A stretch of DNA of 17,224 bases from DASVEE01 sp036399695 (GTDB lineage: Bacteria > Acidobacteriota > Thermoanaerobaculia > Gp7-AA8): positions 1 to 17,224 of the forward strand of contig DASWMP010000043.1 in NCBI GenBank assembly GCA_036399695.1. The letters are read 5' to 3'. The notes under the pieces were generated by a model, which made no database searches, was not told where the DNA came from, and saw only the letters and a list, made by a program, of their open reading frames with translations. The position numbers and the translations under genes were made by a program. Of the stretch, positions 6,778-13,646 are shown one piece after another. Every line of letters begins with the position of its first letter. The stretch's first letter is position 1.

Positions 6778-6849
6778 GTTGTCCGTTGCTCGTTGTCCGT
6801 TGGCCGTGCGCCTGAACCACCGGCAACGGACAACGGAAAAGGGACAACG
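6778..6849. repeat. Heptamer-phased inverted repeat D (between the transglycosylase and TPR–AIM24 genes)
   Basis: The left arm is GTTGTCC, GTTGCTC, GTTGTCC, GTTGGCC (6778-6805). The right arm is GGCAAC, GGACAAC, GGAAAAG, GGACAAC (6822-6848). Twelve bases pair perfectly (6791-6802 with 6824-6835), and an outer GTTGTCC pairs with GGACAAC after an unpaired heptamer. Its heptamer family is the same as in repeats E2 and F. It ends about 60 bases before the next ATG. Confidence 0.85.
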
Positions 6850-6896
6850 TATTGCGAACGTCCTTACGTACGGACCCTCAGCCTCGGCCGCTACGC

Positions 6897-6902
6897 TACA
6901 AT
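6897..6902 (+). promoter_or_regulatory. -10 hexamer of the TPR–AIM24 gene
   Basis: TACAAT ends nine bases before the ATG at 6912, with no Shine-Dalgarno sequence, so the 5' leader would be one to three bases or absent. No clear -35 element. Confidence 0.45.
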
Positions 6903-6911
6903 TCGTGCCGC

Positions 6912-8363
6912 ATGCCTGAGCGCGACCCCGTTGTAGCGCCCCCCTTCGATCAGGGCGTTTTCCTGCTGCACTACAACCGTGGGCGCGAAGCGTTTCAGGA
7001 AGGACGTTACGCCGAGGCGCGGCGCGAGCTCGAAGCGGCCCAGAGACTCCGTCCCGATGACGCCGACGTCCTCAACCTCCTCGGGCTCGTTTACTTCAAG
7101 ACCAACGCGTTCCCGGAAGCAGAAGTGATCTACCGCCGTCTCATCCGGGAGAACGCCAACGTCTTCATCCTGCACTCGAACCTCGGCCTGATCCTGTTCA
7201 AGCAGGGGAAGCTGGAGGAATCGGAGCAGTTCCTCCGCCGCGCCATCGAGCTCCGTCCCAACTACGCCAAGTCGCACCTCTACCTCGGCCTGCTGTACCG
7301 GCAGAAGCGCAAGTTCGGCCTGGCCATGGAGCACCTGAAGTTCGCCGGTGCCGACAAGCTCGTGCGCGAAGTGGAAGCGGAGATGCGTCCATCCGCTCCG
7401 GCCGCCGCACCGGCACCGGTCGCCGCACCCGCGCCGGCTCCAGCGCCCGCCGCCGTCCAGCCCCCACCACCAGCAGCAGCACCCACACCAGCACCCATTG
7501 CACGGCCGGCAGTGCCTGCGCCGCCCGCACCCGTGAAGCCGGAACCGCCGCGCATCACCACGCAGAAGATCCCGGTGATGGCCATGCCTCCGCCGGAGAC
7601 GCGCACGCACCCCGGCACGGTCCCGACGCCGCAGCCCCCGTCCCATCCGCCGTCCCATCCGCCGTCCCATCCGCCGTCCGCGCCGCTCGACCCGGCCGCC
7701 ACGACCGCCGCGCGCAAGCTGCAGGATGCCGTCGACGAGACGCAGCACGTCGAGGCCAAGCGCATCGACGTGGCCCGCAAGATCGAAGGCGCCTCGAAGA
7801 CGTTCGCGCTGCACGAGAACGGCTTCCTCGAGATCAACTTCGCCCGCAACGTCCACGTCAAGCGGGGGACGGTCTCGAGCTACTCCGGCAACCTGAAGTT
7901 CGTCGCCGAATCGGTCCTCCTCGGCACTACCGCGCAGACGCTCGTCAAAGCAGTCGGCCAGGGGAAGATCTTCGTCTACGAGAAGGGGCGCAAGACGTTC
8001 CTCCTCGACCTGAACGACGAATTCATCTACGTCGAAGGACGCAACCTCCTGGCGCTCGAAGACTCGCTCACGTACCGCGTCGAGCCGATCTACGACGCCT
8101 CGTATCAGCGCAAGATCGACACCGTGAAGATCTTCGGCAAAGGCTCTCTCGCCATCTCCACGTCGATCGAGCCGCTCACCCTCCGCGTCACCCGCGAATA
8201 CCCCCTCTCCATCTCCTCCAACTCCCTCGTCGCCTGGACCGGCAACCTCATCCCCGCCGTCATGGACGACAAGTCAATGGAGAACGTGATGATCGAGACC
8301 CACGAAGAGACGGGGTTCAAGATCCGGTTCGAGGGGGATGGGGTGGTGGTGTCGGAGCAGTAG
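6912..8363 (+). CDS. TPR – proline-rich linker – AIM24-domain protein
   Basis: 483 residues from the ATG at 6912. Three to four tetratricopeptide units occupy about residues 17-150 (for example A-D-V-L-N-L-L-G-L-V-Y-F-K-T and Y-A-K-S-H-L-Y-L-G-L-L-Y-R-Q). A Pro/Ala-rich linker follows (about 160-258), containing three repeats of P-P-S-H encoded by a 12-base tandem repeat near 7638-7677. The C-terminal part (about 290-483) resembles the AIM24 family: F-L-E-I-N-F-A-R-N-V-H-V-K-R-G-T-V, V-Y-E-K-G-R-K-T-F-L-L-D-L, Y-V-E-G-R-N-L-L-A-L-E and a late W-T-G-N-L. No signal peptide or membrane segment is seen, so it is likely cytoplasmic. The biochemical role of bacterial AIM24 proteins is not established; TPRs suggest protein partners. 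It converges with the CPBP protease gene, 21 bases apart. Confidence 0.82.
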   Translation: MPERDPVVAPPFDQGVFLLHYNRGREAFQEGRYAEARRELEAAQRLRPDDADVLNLLGLVYFKTNAFPEAEVIYRRLIRENANVFILHSNLGLILFKQGKLEESEQFLRRAIELRPNYAKSHLYLGLLYRQKRKFGLAMEHLKFAGADKLVREVEAEMRPSAPAAAPAPVAAPAPAPAPAAVQPPPPAAAPTPAPIARPAVPAPPAPVKPEPPRITTQKIPVMAMPPPETRTHPGTVPTPQPPSHPPSHPPSHPPSAPLDPAATTAARKLQDAVDETQHVEAKRIDVARKIEGASKTFALHENGFLEINFARNVHVKRGTVSSYSGNLKFVAESVLLGTTAQTLVKAVGQGKIFVYEKGRKTFLLDLNDEFIYVEGRNLLALEDSLTYRVEPIYDASYQRKIDTVKIFGKGSLAISTSIEPLTLRVTREYPLSISSNSLVAWTGNLIPAVMDDKSMENVMIETHEETGFKIRFEGDGVVVSEQ

Positions 8364-8384
8364 CCCGCGGGCGCTTTTCGCCTC

Positions 8385-9176
8385 TCAGGCCCCTGCGCCC
8401 GCCAGCCGGAGAGCGATGGGAGCGATGACGAAGATCTGGATCGCGTCGAACACGCCGTGGGCGATGACACCCGGCAGCACGTTCTTGGTCCGGTAGAACG
8501 TGTAGCCGATGATCAGCGACACGACCGTGATGCCGATGAGGAGCAGCGGTTGCCCGTAGGTGAAGTGGGCGAGCGAGAAGAGAATCGTCGAGGCGATGAG
8601 GCCGACGCGCTTCTGCAGGAACGAGCGGAAGAACGCTTCCTCCACCGTCATGGCCGAGAGGACGATCAGCGCCTTCTTCCAGATCGGCAGCGCGACCATC
8701 CAGTTGATCATGGCCGGAGGCTCCGGATTCGCCGGGATGGCGCCGGCGGCCTGCAGGATGAGGCCCGCGCTGAGGGCGACGACGATCATGATCATCCAGG
8801 CGCCGACGCCGACGGACGTGCCGACCGCCGCGACTTCGAGCCCGTTCTCGTGGCGGATGTTGAAGAACTCCCGCATCGACGGCCGTCCGCTGGCCAGCCA
8901 CCAGCCGGCCAGGAAGATGATCAGGATGGCGTGCAGGGCGAAGACCGAATAGAAGGGCGTCTGCGCGAGCTGGGCGGAGGTCGCGGGGGCGAGCGCCGCG
9001 CTGGTCACGAGGGTTGCGAGAAGGAACATGAAGGCGCCGAGCCAGAGGTAGGCGAACCACTTGGCGGCAGGGGAGCCGAAGCGGTCGCAACTGAAGAGGC
9101 CGCGGCGTTCATTCAGGACGATCATCGCGATCCAGATGACGGCGATGAAGGTCAGGGACAGCAGATACGGCGTCAT
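8385..9176 (-). CDS. CPBP-family intramembrane metalloprotease (CAAX/Abi type)
   Basis: 263 residues from the ATG at 9176; the frame extends 12 codons further upstream without family residues. It is very hydrophobic, with about seven or eight membrane segments. The three CPBP motifs are present: E179-E180-A-F-F-R184, F200-x-x-x-H204, and H240-x-x-x-D244, the putative metal-binding and catalytic residues. Bacterial members of this family range from prenyl-protein processing and bacteriocin immunity to regulatory proteolysis; nothing nearby names the substrate. TACACT lies six bases before the ATG and there is no Shine-Dalgarno sequence. It is divergent from the small lipoprotein gene. Confidence 0.87.
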   Translation of the reverse strand: MTPYLLSLTFIAVIWIAMIVLNERRGLFSCDRFGSPAAKWFAYLWLGAFMFLLATLVTSAALAPATSAQLAQTPFYSVFALHAILIIFLAGWWLASGRPSMREFFNIRHENGLEVAAVGTSVGVGAWMIMIVVALSAGLILQAAGAIPANPEPPAMINWMVALPIWKKALIVLSAMTVEEAFFRSFLQKRVGLIASTILFSLAHFTYGQPLLLIGITVVSLIIGYTFYRTKNVLPGVIAHGVFDAIQIFVIAPIALRLAGAGA

Positions 9177-9182
9177 GGCCGG

Positions 9183-9188
9183 AGTGTA
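9183..9188 (-). promoter_or_regulatory. -10 hexamer of the CPBP gene, leaderless arrangement
   Basis: On the minus strand TACACT ends six bases before the ATG at 9176. The divergent lipoprotein promoter on the other strand carries the same hexamer. Confidence 0.5.
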
Positions 9189-9199
9189 CCCCGAGGAAA

Positions 9200-9230
9200 T
9201 TGAAAACGGCACGTCGTTCGCTAGTACACT
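9200..9230 (+). promoter_or_regulatory. Promoter of the small lipoprotein gene
   Basis: TTGAAA (9200-9205) and TACACT (9225-9230) form a -35/-10 pair with a 19-base spacer. A transcript starting near 9237 would have a leader of about 100 bases, unlike the short or absent leaders of neighbouring genes. Confidence 0.5.
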
Positions 9231-9246
9231 TCAGGCTCAACAGGAG

Positions 9247-9330
9247 AAGGAGGTGATGTAGGCACCCAGAGACGTTGAGTACCGAACGTCCTTACATCGA
9301 AATCGATTTTTCTCTCTCAGAGAGAAGGAG
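9247..9330 (+). promoter_or_regulatory. Structured 5' leader with a full anti-SD complement and an ATG-TAG mini-ORF
   Basis: AAGGAGGTGAT (9247-9257) matches the complement of the conserved 16S rRNA 3' tail over its whole length and runs directly into ATG-TAG (9256-9261), a start codon followed at once by a stop. Downstream, GATGTA (9255-9260) can pair with TACATC (9293-9298), enclosing a hairpin GACGTT (9271-9276) with AACGTC (9285-9290). A second hairpin, TTCTCTC (9310-9316) with GAGAGAA (9320-9326), touches the real Shine-Dalgarno sequence AAGGAG (9325-9330), seven bases before the lipoprotein ATG. The layout suggests translational control of the lipoprotein gene. Confidence 0.5.
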
Positions 9331-9337
9331 TAATTAA

Positions 9338-9625
9338 ATGAAGAAGCTGATGACTGTGCTTTCGTGCCTCCTGCTCGTGCTTGCTTTTGGTTGCAAGCAG
9401 GGCGAACAGACCTCCACCGACACCGTTGTGACCGACACGGTCGCCACTGACACCTCGGTCGTCCAGACCGAGACCACTCAGACGACGACCCTCTCCACGG
9501 AAACCGACACGTCGGCGCAGACGAACACGATGGGCGGCACCACGACCGATACGTCGGCCACGGGCGGCGCGTCCACGACCGGCACGTCGAGCACCACCGG
9601 CACGACCTCGACGACCACGACCTAA
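9338..9625 (+). CDS. Small Thr/Ser-rich lipoprotein
   Basis: 95 residues, no homologue recognised. The N-terminus is a lipoprotein signal: M-K-K, a hydrophobic core, and the lipobox L-A-F-G-C with C19 as the lipidated residue. The mature part (about 76 residues) is low-complexity, made almost entirely of Thr, Ser, Asp, Gly and Val, with recurring D-T-V/T-D-T and T-T-G-T-S motifs; no fold is expected. It is probably a surface-exposed, disordered lipoprotein anchored in a membrane, possibly O-glycosylated; that is inference. It has the clearest Shine-Dalgarno sequence near here (AAGGAG, seven bases before ATG), its own promoter, a structured leader and a strong terminator, which together suggest a monocistronic and possibly abundant mRNA. 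Confidence 0.85.
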   Translation: MKKLMTVLSCLLLVLAFGCKQGEQTSTDTVVTDTVATDTSVVQTETTQTTTLSTETDTSAQTNTMGGTTTDTSATGGASTTGTSSTTGTTSTTTT

Positions 9626-9651
9626 ACAGTCGAAAGCAGTACCAGCAGTGG

Positions 9652-9682
9652 AAAGGCCGGAGGGCAAGCTCCGGCCTTTTTT
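9652..9682 (+). terminator. Rho-independent terminator of the lipoprotein gene
   Basis: AAAGGCCGGAG (9652-9662) pairs perfectly with CTCCGGCCTTT (9669-9679) around a six-base loop and ends in a T run. It starts 26 bases after the stop codon. Confidence 0.92.
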
Positions 9683-9695
9683 GTTGTTCCGCGAG

Positions 9696-9735
9696 ATCTC
9701 GGAGTGCGGTGGCGAACGCCACCGCTCTCCGAGAT
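9696..9735. repeat. 40-bp palindromic element, copy 1
   Basis: The arms (9696-9714 and 9717-9735) are reverse complements except for one pair: ATCTCGGAG then TGCGGTGGCG on the left, CGCCACCGC then TCTCCGAGAT on the right. The right edge reaches the oxidoreductase stop codon (TAA, 9737-9735 on the minus strand). A second copy lies at 17175-17207, so this is a dispersed repeat and not just a terminator. It may be a REP-like element. Confidence 0.85.
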
Positions 9736-11777
9736 TACGCCAGCCCCGAGATGACGCCGGCCGCACGTCCACCAGGTTGTCGTAGAACGTGGCGCCCCGC
9801 CCGATGTCCGTCAGGGCCTAACGACGTGGTCTGGTTGGCGTTGGCGCCATCCTCGGTGAGGCGGCCCCACCAGACGGACGGCGCGCTCACCACGCCGGGG
9901 CGCACACGGTCGGTCACGACGGCTTCCGCGGTGAACGAGCCGCGGTCGTTGTGGACGGTGACGGGCTGACCGCTGGCGATGCCGCGTCGCGTGGCGTCGT
10001 CCGCGTGGATCTCCAGCGTCGGCTTGCCGGCGCTGCGCCGGAGCGACGCCACGTTGACGAACGTCGAGTTGAGGAACGAGTGCGCCGGCGGAGAGATGAG
10101 CGCCAGCGGGAACCGTCTGGCAAGCTCGGGCGCCCGCTCCTCCGATTCGTACGGCGGCACGTAGTGCGGCAGTCCGACAGCCTCGGAGAGGAGCTCCACT
10201 TTTCCGCTCGGCGTGGGGAACCGCGTGCCGCCCGCGTACGGCCGGTGCGGCGTCTCCACCTGCAGACGCACCGAGCCGCGGTCGCGCACCTCGTCGAGCG
10301 TGAAGCCGCTGCCGTTGAGCGCCTGGCGCATCAGCTCCTCGTCGCTGTCGCGGAACATCGGTTCGCCGAAGCCCATCTTCGCCGCCAGGCGGCGGAAGAT
10401 CTCGGCGTTCGGCAGCGCTTCGCCGAGCGGCTCGATCGACTTCGCGTTGTGCATCAGATAGATGTGGCCGTACGCCTTGTGCAGGTCGTCGTGCTCGAGC
10501 TGCGTCGTTGCCGGAAGCAGCACGTCGGCGTAATCGGCGGTGTCGGTCTGGAAGTGCTCGAGGACGACCGTGAACAGATCCTCGCGGCGCATGCCGGCGA
10601 GCACCTTTTCGCGATCCGGAGCGACGGAGCCGGGGTTCGAGTTGTAGACGACCATCGCTTTGACCGGCGGATCGTTGGTTTCCGTCAGCGCCTCGCCGAG
10701 GCGGACCATGTTGATCGTGCGGGTGCCGGCGGGGATGAGGTCGCGGCGATCGACGGCCGCGGCGTCGAGGTTGAACGTCTGCGACGTCGAGAGCTGCGCG
10801 CCGCCGCCGGCGTCGTCCCAGGTGCCGGTCAGCGCCGGCAGCGTGATGATCGCGCGCACGGCGTTGCCGCCGCCGGCGTGACGCTGCAGGCCATAGTTGA
10901 CGCGGATGAATGACGGCCAGGTGGTGGCGTAGCGCTTCGCGAGATGCTCGATCGTCTCGGCCGGGATACGGCAGATCCGCGCGACCTGCTCCGGCGCGTA
11001 TTCTTCGAGCGCCTGCCGGCGCAGCTCTTCCGCGCCGACCGTGTTCGCCGCCAGCCACTCCCGGTCCTCGAGGCCGTCGCGGAAGATGACGTGCATCATC
11101 GCCAGCGCGAGCGCCGCGTCGGTGCCGGGACGGATGGCGATGTGCTCGTCGCAGGCCACGGCCGTCCGGGTGCGGAGCGGATCGATGCAGATCGTCGTGG
11201 CGCCGTTGGCCTTCGCTTCGCGGATGAACGGCCAGAGGTGCGGATTCGACGTGAGGGTGTTGGTCCCCCAGAGGAGGACCAGTTTCGCGTTCGGCACCGC
11301 TTCCGTGTCGGTGCCCATGCGGATGCCGTACGTGTGGTTCCACGCCTCCATGCCGGCGGTCGCGCAGATGGTGCGGTCGAGCAGCGAGGCGCCGATGCGA
11401 TGGAAGAAGCGCATGGCCATCGCTTCCCCCTGCACGATGCCCATGGTTCCGGCGTACGAGTAGGGGAGGACGGACTGCGGCCCGTATTCGTCGATGACGT
11501 TGCGCAGCCGGACGGCGATCAGCTCCAGCGCTTCGTCCCACGTCGCCCGCCGGAACTTGCCGTCGCCTTTGCGGCCGATGCGGATCCGCGGATAGCTGAG
11601 GCGGTCCGGGTGATAGGTCCGCTCGAGGTACTTCGAGACCTTGGTGCAGAGGAACCCGCGCGTGACCGGATGGTCGGGGTTTCCGGCCACCCGCACCGCC
11701 CGGTCACCGTCGACGGTGACGAGCATCGAGCAGGTATCGGGGCAATCGTGGGGACAGACAGCGTGGACGGTTTTCAT
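9735..11777 (-). CDS. Molybdopterin-dependent oxidoreductase with a C-terminal frameshift
   Basis: 680 residues as read. The ATG at 11777 was chosen because the iron-sulfur motif follows immediately: C8-P-H-D-C12-P-D-T-C16 and G-F-L-C44 bind a [4Fe-4S] cluster. The body is a DMSO reductase-superfamily catalytic subunit. C138 in T-I-C-A-T-A-G is at the position of the protein ligand to molybdenum or tungsten, and the molybdopterin dinucleotide-binding domain is at about 555-650. No Tat signal is visible, so it may be cytoplasmic. The substrate is unknown and no partner subunit is adjacent. The end is odd: after A-N-A-N-Q-T-T-S the frame gives L-G-P-D-G-H-R, whereas the frame one base away gives L-T-D-I-G-R-G-A-T-F-Y-D-N-L-V-D-V, the normal family ending. 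One extra base between 9815 and 9821 explains this. Confidence 0.9.
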   Translation of the reverse strand: MKTVHAVCPHDCPDTCSMLVTVDGDRAVRVAGNPDHPVTRGFLCTKVSKYLERTYHPDRLSYPRIRIGRKGDGKFRRATWDEALELIAVRLRNVIDEYGPQSVLPYSYAGTMGIVQGEAMAMRFFHRIGASLLDRTICATAGMEAWNHTYGIRMGTDTEAVPNAKLVLLWGTNTLTSNPHLWPFIREAKANGATTICIDPLRTRTAVACDEHIAIRPGTDAALALAMMHVIFRDGLEDREWLAANTVGAEELRRQALEEYAPEQVARICRIPAETIEHLAKRYATTWPSFIRVNYGLQRHAGGGNAVRAIITLPALTGTWDDAGGGAQLSTSQTFNLDAAAVDRRDLIPAGTRTINMVRLGEALTETNDPPVKAMVVYNSNPGSVAPDREKVLAGMRREDLFTVVLEHFQTDTADYADVLLPATTQLEHDDLHKAYGHIYLMHNAKSIEPLGEALPNAEIFRRLAAKMGFGEPMFRDSDEELMRQALNGSGFTLDEVRDRGSVRLQVETPHRPYAGGTRFPTPSGKVELLSEAVGLPHYVPPYESEERAPELARRFPLALISPPAHSFLNSTFVNVASLRRSAGKPTLEIHADDATRRGIASGQPVTVHNDRGSFTAEAVVTDRVRPGVVSAPSVWWGRLTEDGANANQTTSLGPDGHRAGRHVLRQPGGRAAGVISGLA

Positions 11778-11827
11778 GACGAGCTGCTTCGGCTCGGCAG
11801 TATGCCACGGGGAGCGAAGCCTGGAGC

Positions 11828-11870
11828 GCCGGCAGCTTGCCGGCCGGAGATAGAAACCCGCCGAGGCGGG
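11828..11870. repeat. Two adjacent GC-rich palindromes upstream of the oxidoreductase gene
   Basis: GCCGGCA-GCT-TGCCGGC (11828-11844) is followed by CCCGC-CGAG-GCGGG (11857-11870). There is no T run on either side, so they are not ordinary terminators. They border the large heptamer array and may be a REP-like element of their own. Confidence 0.5.
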
Positions 11871-11876
11871 CTGGTG

Positions 11877-12185
11877 GATCACCGGAAATCGGTGATCGAT
11901 CTGTGGAAATCACTGATCGATGACTGAATTTCAGTCACGCGTCTGTGGCTGGCGCAGATCGCTGACCGAAATTCAGTCACCGATGACCGGAATTCAGTCA
12001 CCGATTGGTGGGCGATCACTGTTCGATCACCGAAAATCAGTCATCGATGAGTGATTTCCACAGATCGATGACTGATTTCCGGTGATGGATGAGTGATTGC
12101 CGGTGATCGATGAGTGATTGCCGGTGATGGATGAGTGATTGCCGGTGATCGGTCACCGAAAATCGGTGATCGATCACCGGCGTCC
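11877..12185. repeat. Large heptamer-phased inverted repeat G with a 21-bp tandem section
   Basis: From 11877 the sequence divides into 7-nt units for about 300 bases (GATCACC, GGAAATC, GGTGATC, GATCTGT, GGAAATC, ACTGATC, GATGACT and so on), with one phase slip of a single base near 12003-12025. Bases 11877-11932 are the reverse complement of 12032-12087 at 51 of 56 positions. Between 12046 and 12150 there are five tandem 21-bp units, each made of three heptamers; the last three read GATGAGT, GATTGCC, GGTGATC or GGTGATG. Palindromes such as TGACTGAATTTCAGTCA (11921-11937) and CGGTGATCGATCACCG (12164-12179) lie inside. It fills most of the 448-base gap between fadI and the oxidoreductase gene, and I see no gene in it. 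Confidence 0.9.
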
Positions 12186-12225
12186 GGCCGGCGGCGGGTG
12201 ATCGCTCACCGGTTTCGGCGTTCCG

Positions 12226-13521
12226 CTACTCGCGCTCCAGCACCATCGCCACGCCGATGCCTCCGGCGGCGCAGACCGTCACCAGTCCGTACTGTTCGCC
12301 GGTGCGCTGCAACTCGTTGCAGACGGTGGTCACGATTCTGGCCCCGGTGGCGCCGAACGGATGGCCCAACGCGATGGACCCGCCGGTGCGGTTGATCTTC
12401 TCGGGGTCGATGTCGCCGACCGGCTCGCTGCGTCCGAGCTTTTCCTGGGCGACCTTCTTCGAGCCGATCCACTGGATGTTCGAGAGCACCTGCGCCGCAA
12501 ACGCTTCGTGCATCTCGATCACGCCGATGTCCTGGAGGCTCACGCCGGCCCGTTCGAGCGCGGTCGGCAGCGCGAAGACCGGTCCCTGCAGCAACTGGTC
12601 GAACGGATCGGTCGCCGCGTACGCGTAGCTCTTGATGTAGCCGATCGGTTTGAGGCCCAGCGCTTTCGCTTTCTCTTCCGACATGAGCAGGACGGCCGCG
12701 GCGCCGTCGGTGAGCGGGGAGGCGTTGCCGGCCGTGATCGTGCCGTACTTGCGGTCGAAAACGGGACGCAGCTTGGCCATCGCTTCGAGGGTCGAATCGC
12801 CGCGAATGAGGTTGTCCTTGTCGACGACCGTCTCGTACTGCGGCGGGACGACGACGTTCATCACCTCGTCCTTGAACCGCCCGTTCGCCGTGGCCTCGGC
12901 TGCGCGGAGGTGGCTCTGCAGCGCGAACTTGTCCTGCGCCTCCCGGGAGATGTGGTTCTCCTTCGCCATCTTCTCGGCCGATTCGCCCATCGTCAGGCCG
13001 GTCGTCGACTCGGCGATGGCGGGGGCGTCGGGGGCCAGGTCCTTCGGGCGGATCTTCGAGAAGGCGCCGAGCTTCCCGCCGACGGACTTCTGCTTGCTCG
13101 CGCCGACGAGCGCGTTGGCGAACTTCTTCGAGAAGAGGATGGGGACGTCGGAGAGCGACTCGCTGCCGCCGGCGATGACGGTGTCGGCGTAGCCGCGATA
13201 GATCATGTCGGAAGCGGCGGTGATGGCCTGGTTCGCCGAAGCGCACGCCTTACTCACCGCGTAGCCCGGGATCTTCCGGGGGAGGCCGGTGCCGAGGATG
13301 ATCTCGCGGGCGATGTTCGGCGCTTTCACCGAGGGGATGACGTTGCCGAAGACGAGCTCCTGCACGCTGTTCGGATCGATCCCGGAGCGCTCGATGAGCT
13401 CCGCGACGACGATCTTGCCGAGGTCGAGGGCGGAGAGCTGGCCGAAGACGGTGCCGGACTTGGCAAAAGGGGTCCGGAGTCCGCGGACGACGGCAACGCG
13501 TGGTGTGTTCTGCACAGGCAT
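12226..13521 (-). CDS. fadI: 3-ketoacyl-CoA thiolase, FadI type
   Basis: 431 residues from the ATG at 13521, with GAGGT a few bases upstream; the frame runs further up but crosses the zwf promoter. The protein follows FadI closely from the start: R-V-A-V-V-R-G-L-R-T-P-F-A, then K-A-P-N-I-A-R-E-I-I-L-G-T-G. Thiolase active-site residues are present: nucleophile C93 in S-K-A-C-A-S-A-N, H-E-A-F-A-A-Q, H387 in G-H-P-F-G-A-T-G and C417 in C-A-A-G-G. The enzyme cleaves 3-ketoacyl-CoA to acetyl-CoA and a shortened acyl-CoA, the last step of beta-oxidation. FadI is normally paired with FadJ, but no hydratase/dehydrogenase partner is in the window. The downstream oxidoreductase is on the same strand but separated by repeat G, so cotranscription is uncertain. 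Confidence 0.93.
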   Translation of the reverse strand: MPVQNTPRVAVVRGLRTPFAKSGTVFGQLSALDLGKIVVAELIERSGIDPNSVQELVFGNVIPSVKAPNIAREIILGTGLPRKIPGYAVSKACASANQAITAASDMIYRGYADTVIAGGSESLSDVPILFSKKFANALVGASKQKSVGGKLGAFSKIRPKDLAPDAPAIAESTTGLTMGESAEKMAKENHISREAQDKFALQSHLRAAEATANGRFKDEVMNVVVPPQYETVVDKDNLIRGDSTLEAMAKLRPVFDRKYGTITAGNASPLTDGAAAVLLMSEEKAKALGLKPIGYIKSYAYAATDPFDQLLQGPVFALPTALERAGVSLQDIGVIEMHEAFAAQVLSNIQWIGSKKVAQEKLGRSEPVGDIDPEKINRTGGSIALGHPFGATGARIVTTVCNELQRTGEQYGLVTVCAAGGIGVAMVLERE

Positions 13522-13559
13522 TCTTACCTCACTGAATGGTGATTCAGTCCCGGGGGCGG

Positions 13560-13568
13560 AGAATAGCA
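13560..13568 (-). promoter_or_regulatory. Extended -10 promoter for fadI
   Basis: On the minus strand TGC-TATTCT is an extended -10 element ending 38 bases before the fadI ATG. No good -35 is seen. The zwf promoter faces the other way about 70 bases off. Confidence 0.45.
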
Positions 13569-13633
13569 TTGAATGCAGTTGCGATTCCCGGTCGGCGTTC
13601 TCCTCATCGGCTCGCCCCCATTTCGCCAGCGAG

Positions 13634-13639
13634 TAGAAT
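13634..13639 (+). promoter_or_regulatory. -10 hexamer of zwf, leaderless arrangement
   Basis: TAGAAT ends seven bases before the zwf ATG at 13647, which would place the transcription start at the start codon. No Shine-Dalgarno sequence is present in the short interval. Confidence 0.5.
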
Positions 13640-13646
13640 CGCCCGC

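Noticed and set aside
8363..8374. GCCCGCGGGC between the convergent TPR–AIM24 and CPBP genes as a shared terminator
   Set aside because: The palindrome has no loop and only four T residues follow, so it is too weak to call.
6855..9295. 13-base identity CGAACGTCCTTAC at 6855 and 9283
   Set aside because: In a 17-kb window, one or two identical 13-mers are expected by chance, and the surroundings differ.
9237..9722. Minus-strand frame starting M-A-F-A-T-A-L-R-D, with a similar one at 16473-17201
   Set aside because: Both starts lie in the 40-bp palindrome, which explains the shared N-terminus. The frames oppose real genes and have no motif.
9811..11541. Second long minus-strand frame inside the molybdopterin oxidoreductase
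   Set aside because: Arg/His/Ala-rich out-of-frame translation; the other frame carries the [4Fe-4S] motif and family sequence.
12046..12150. CRISPR array
   Set aside because: The 21-bp units are directly adjacent with no spacers, vary internally and appear in both orientations nearby; no cas gene is present.
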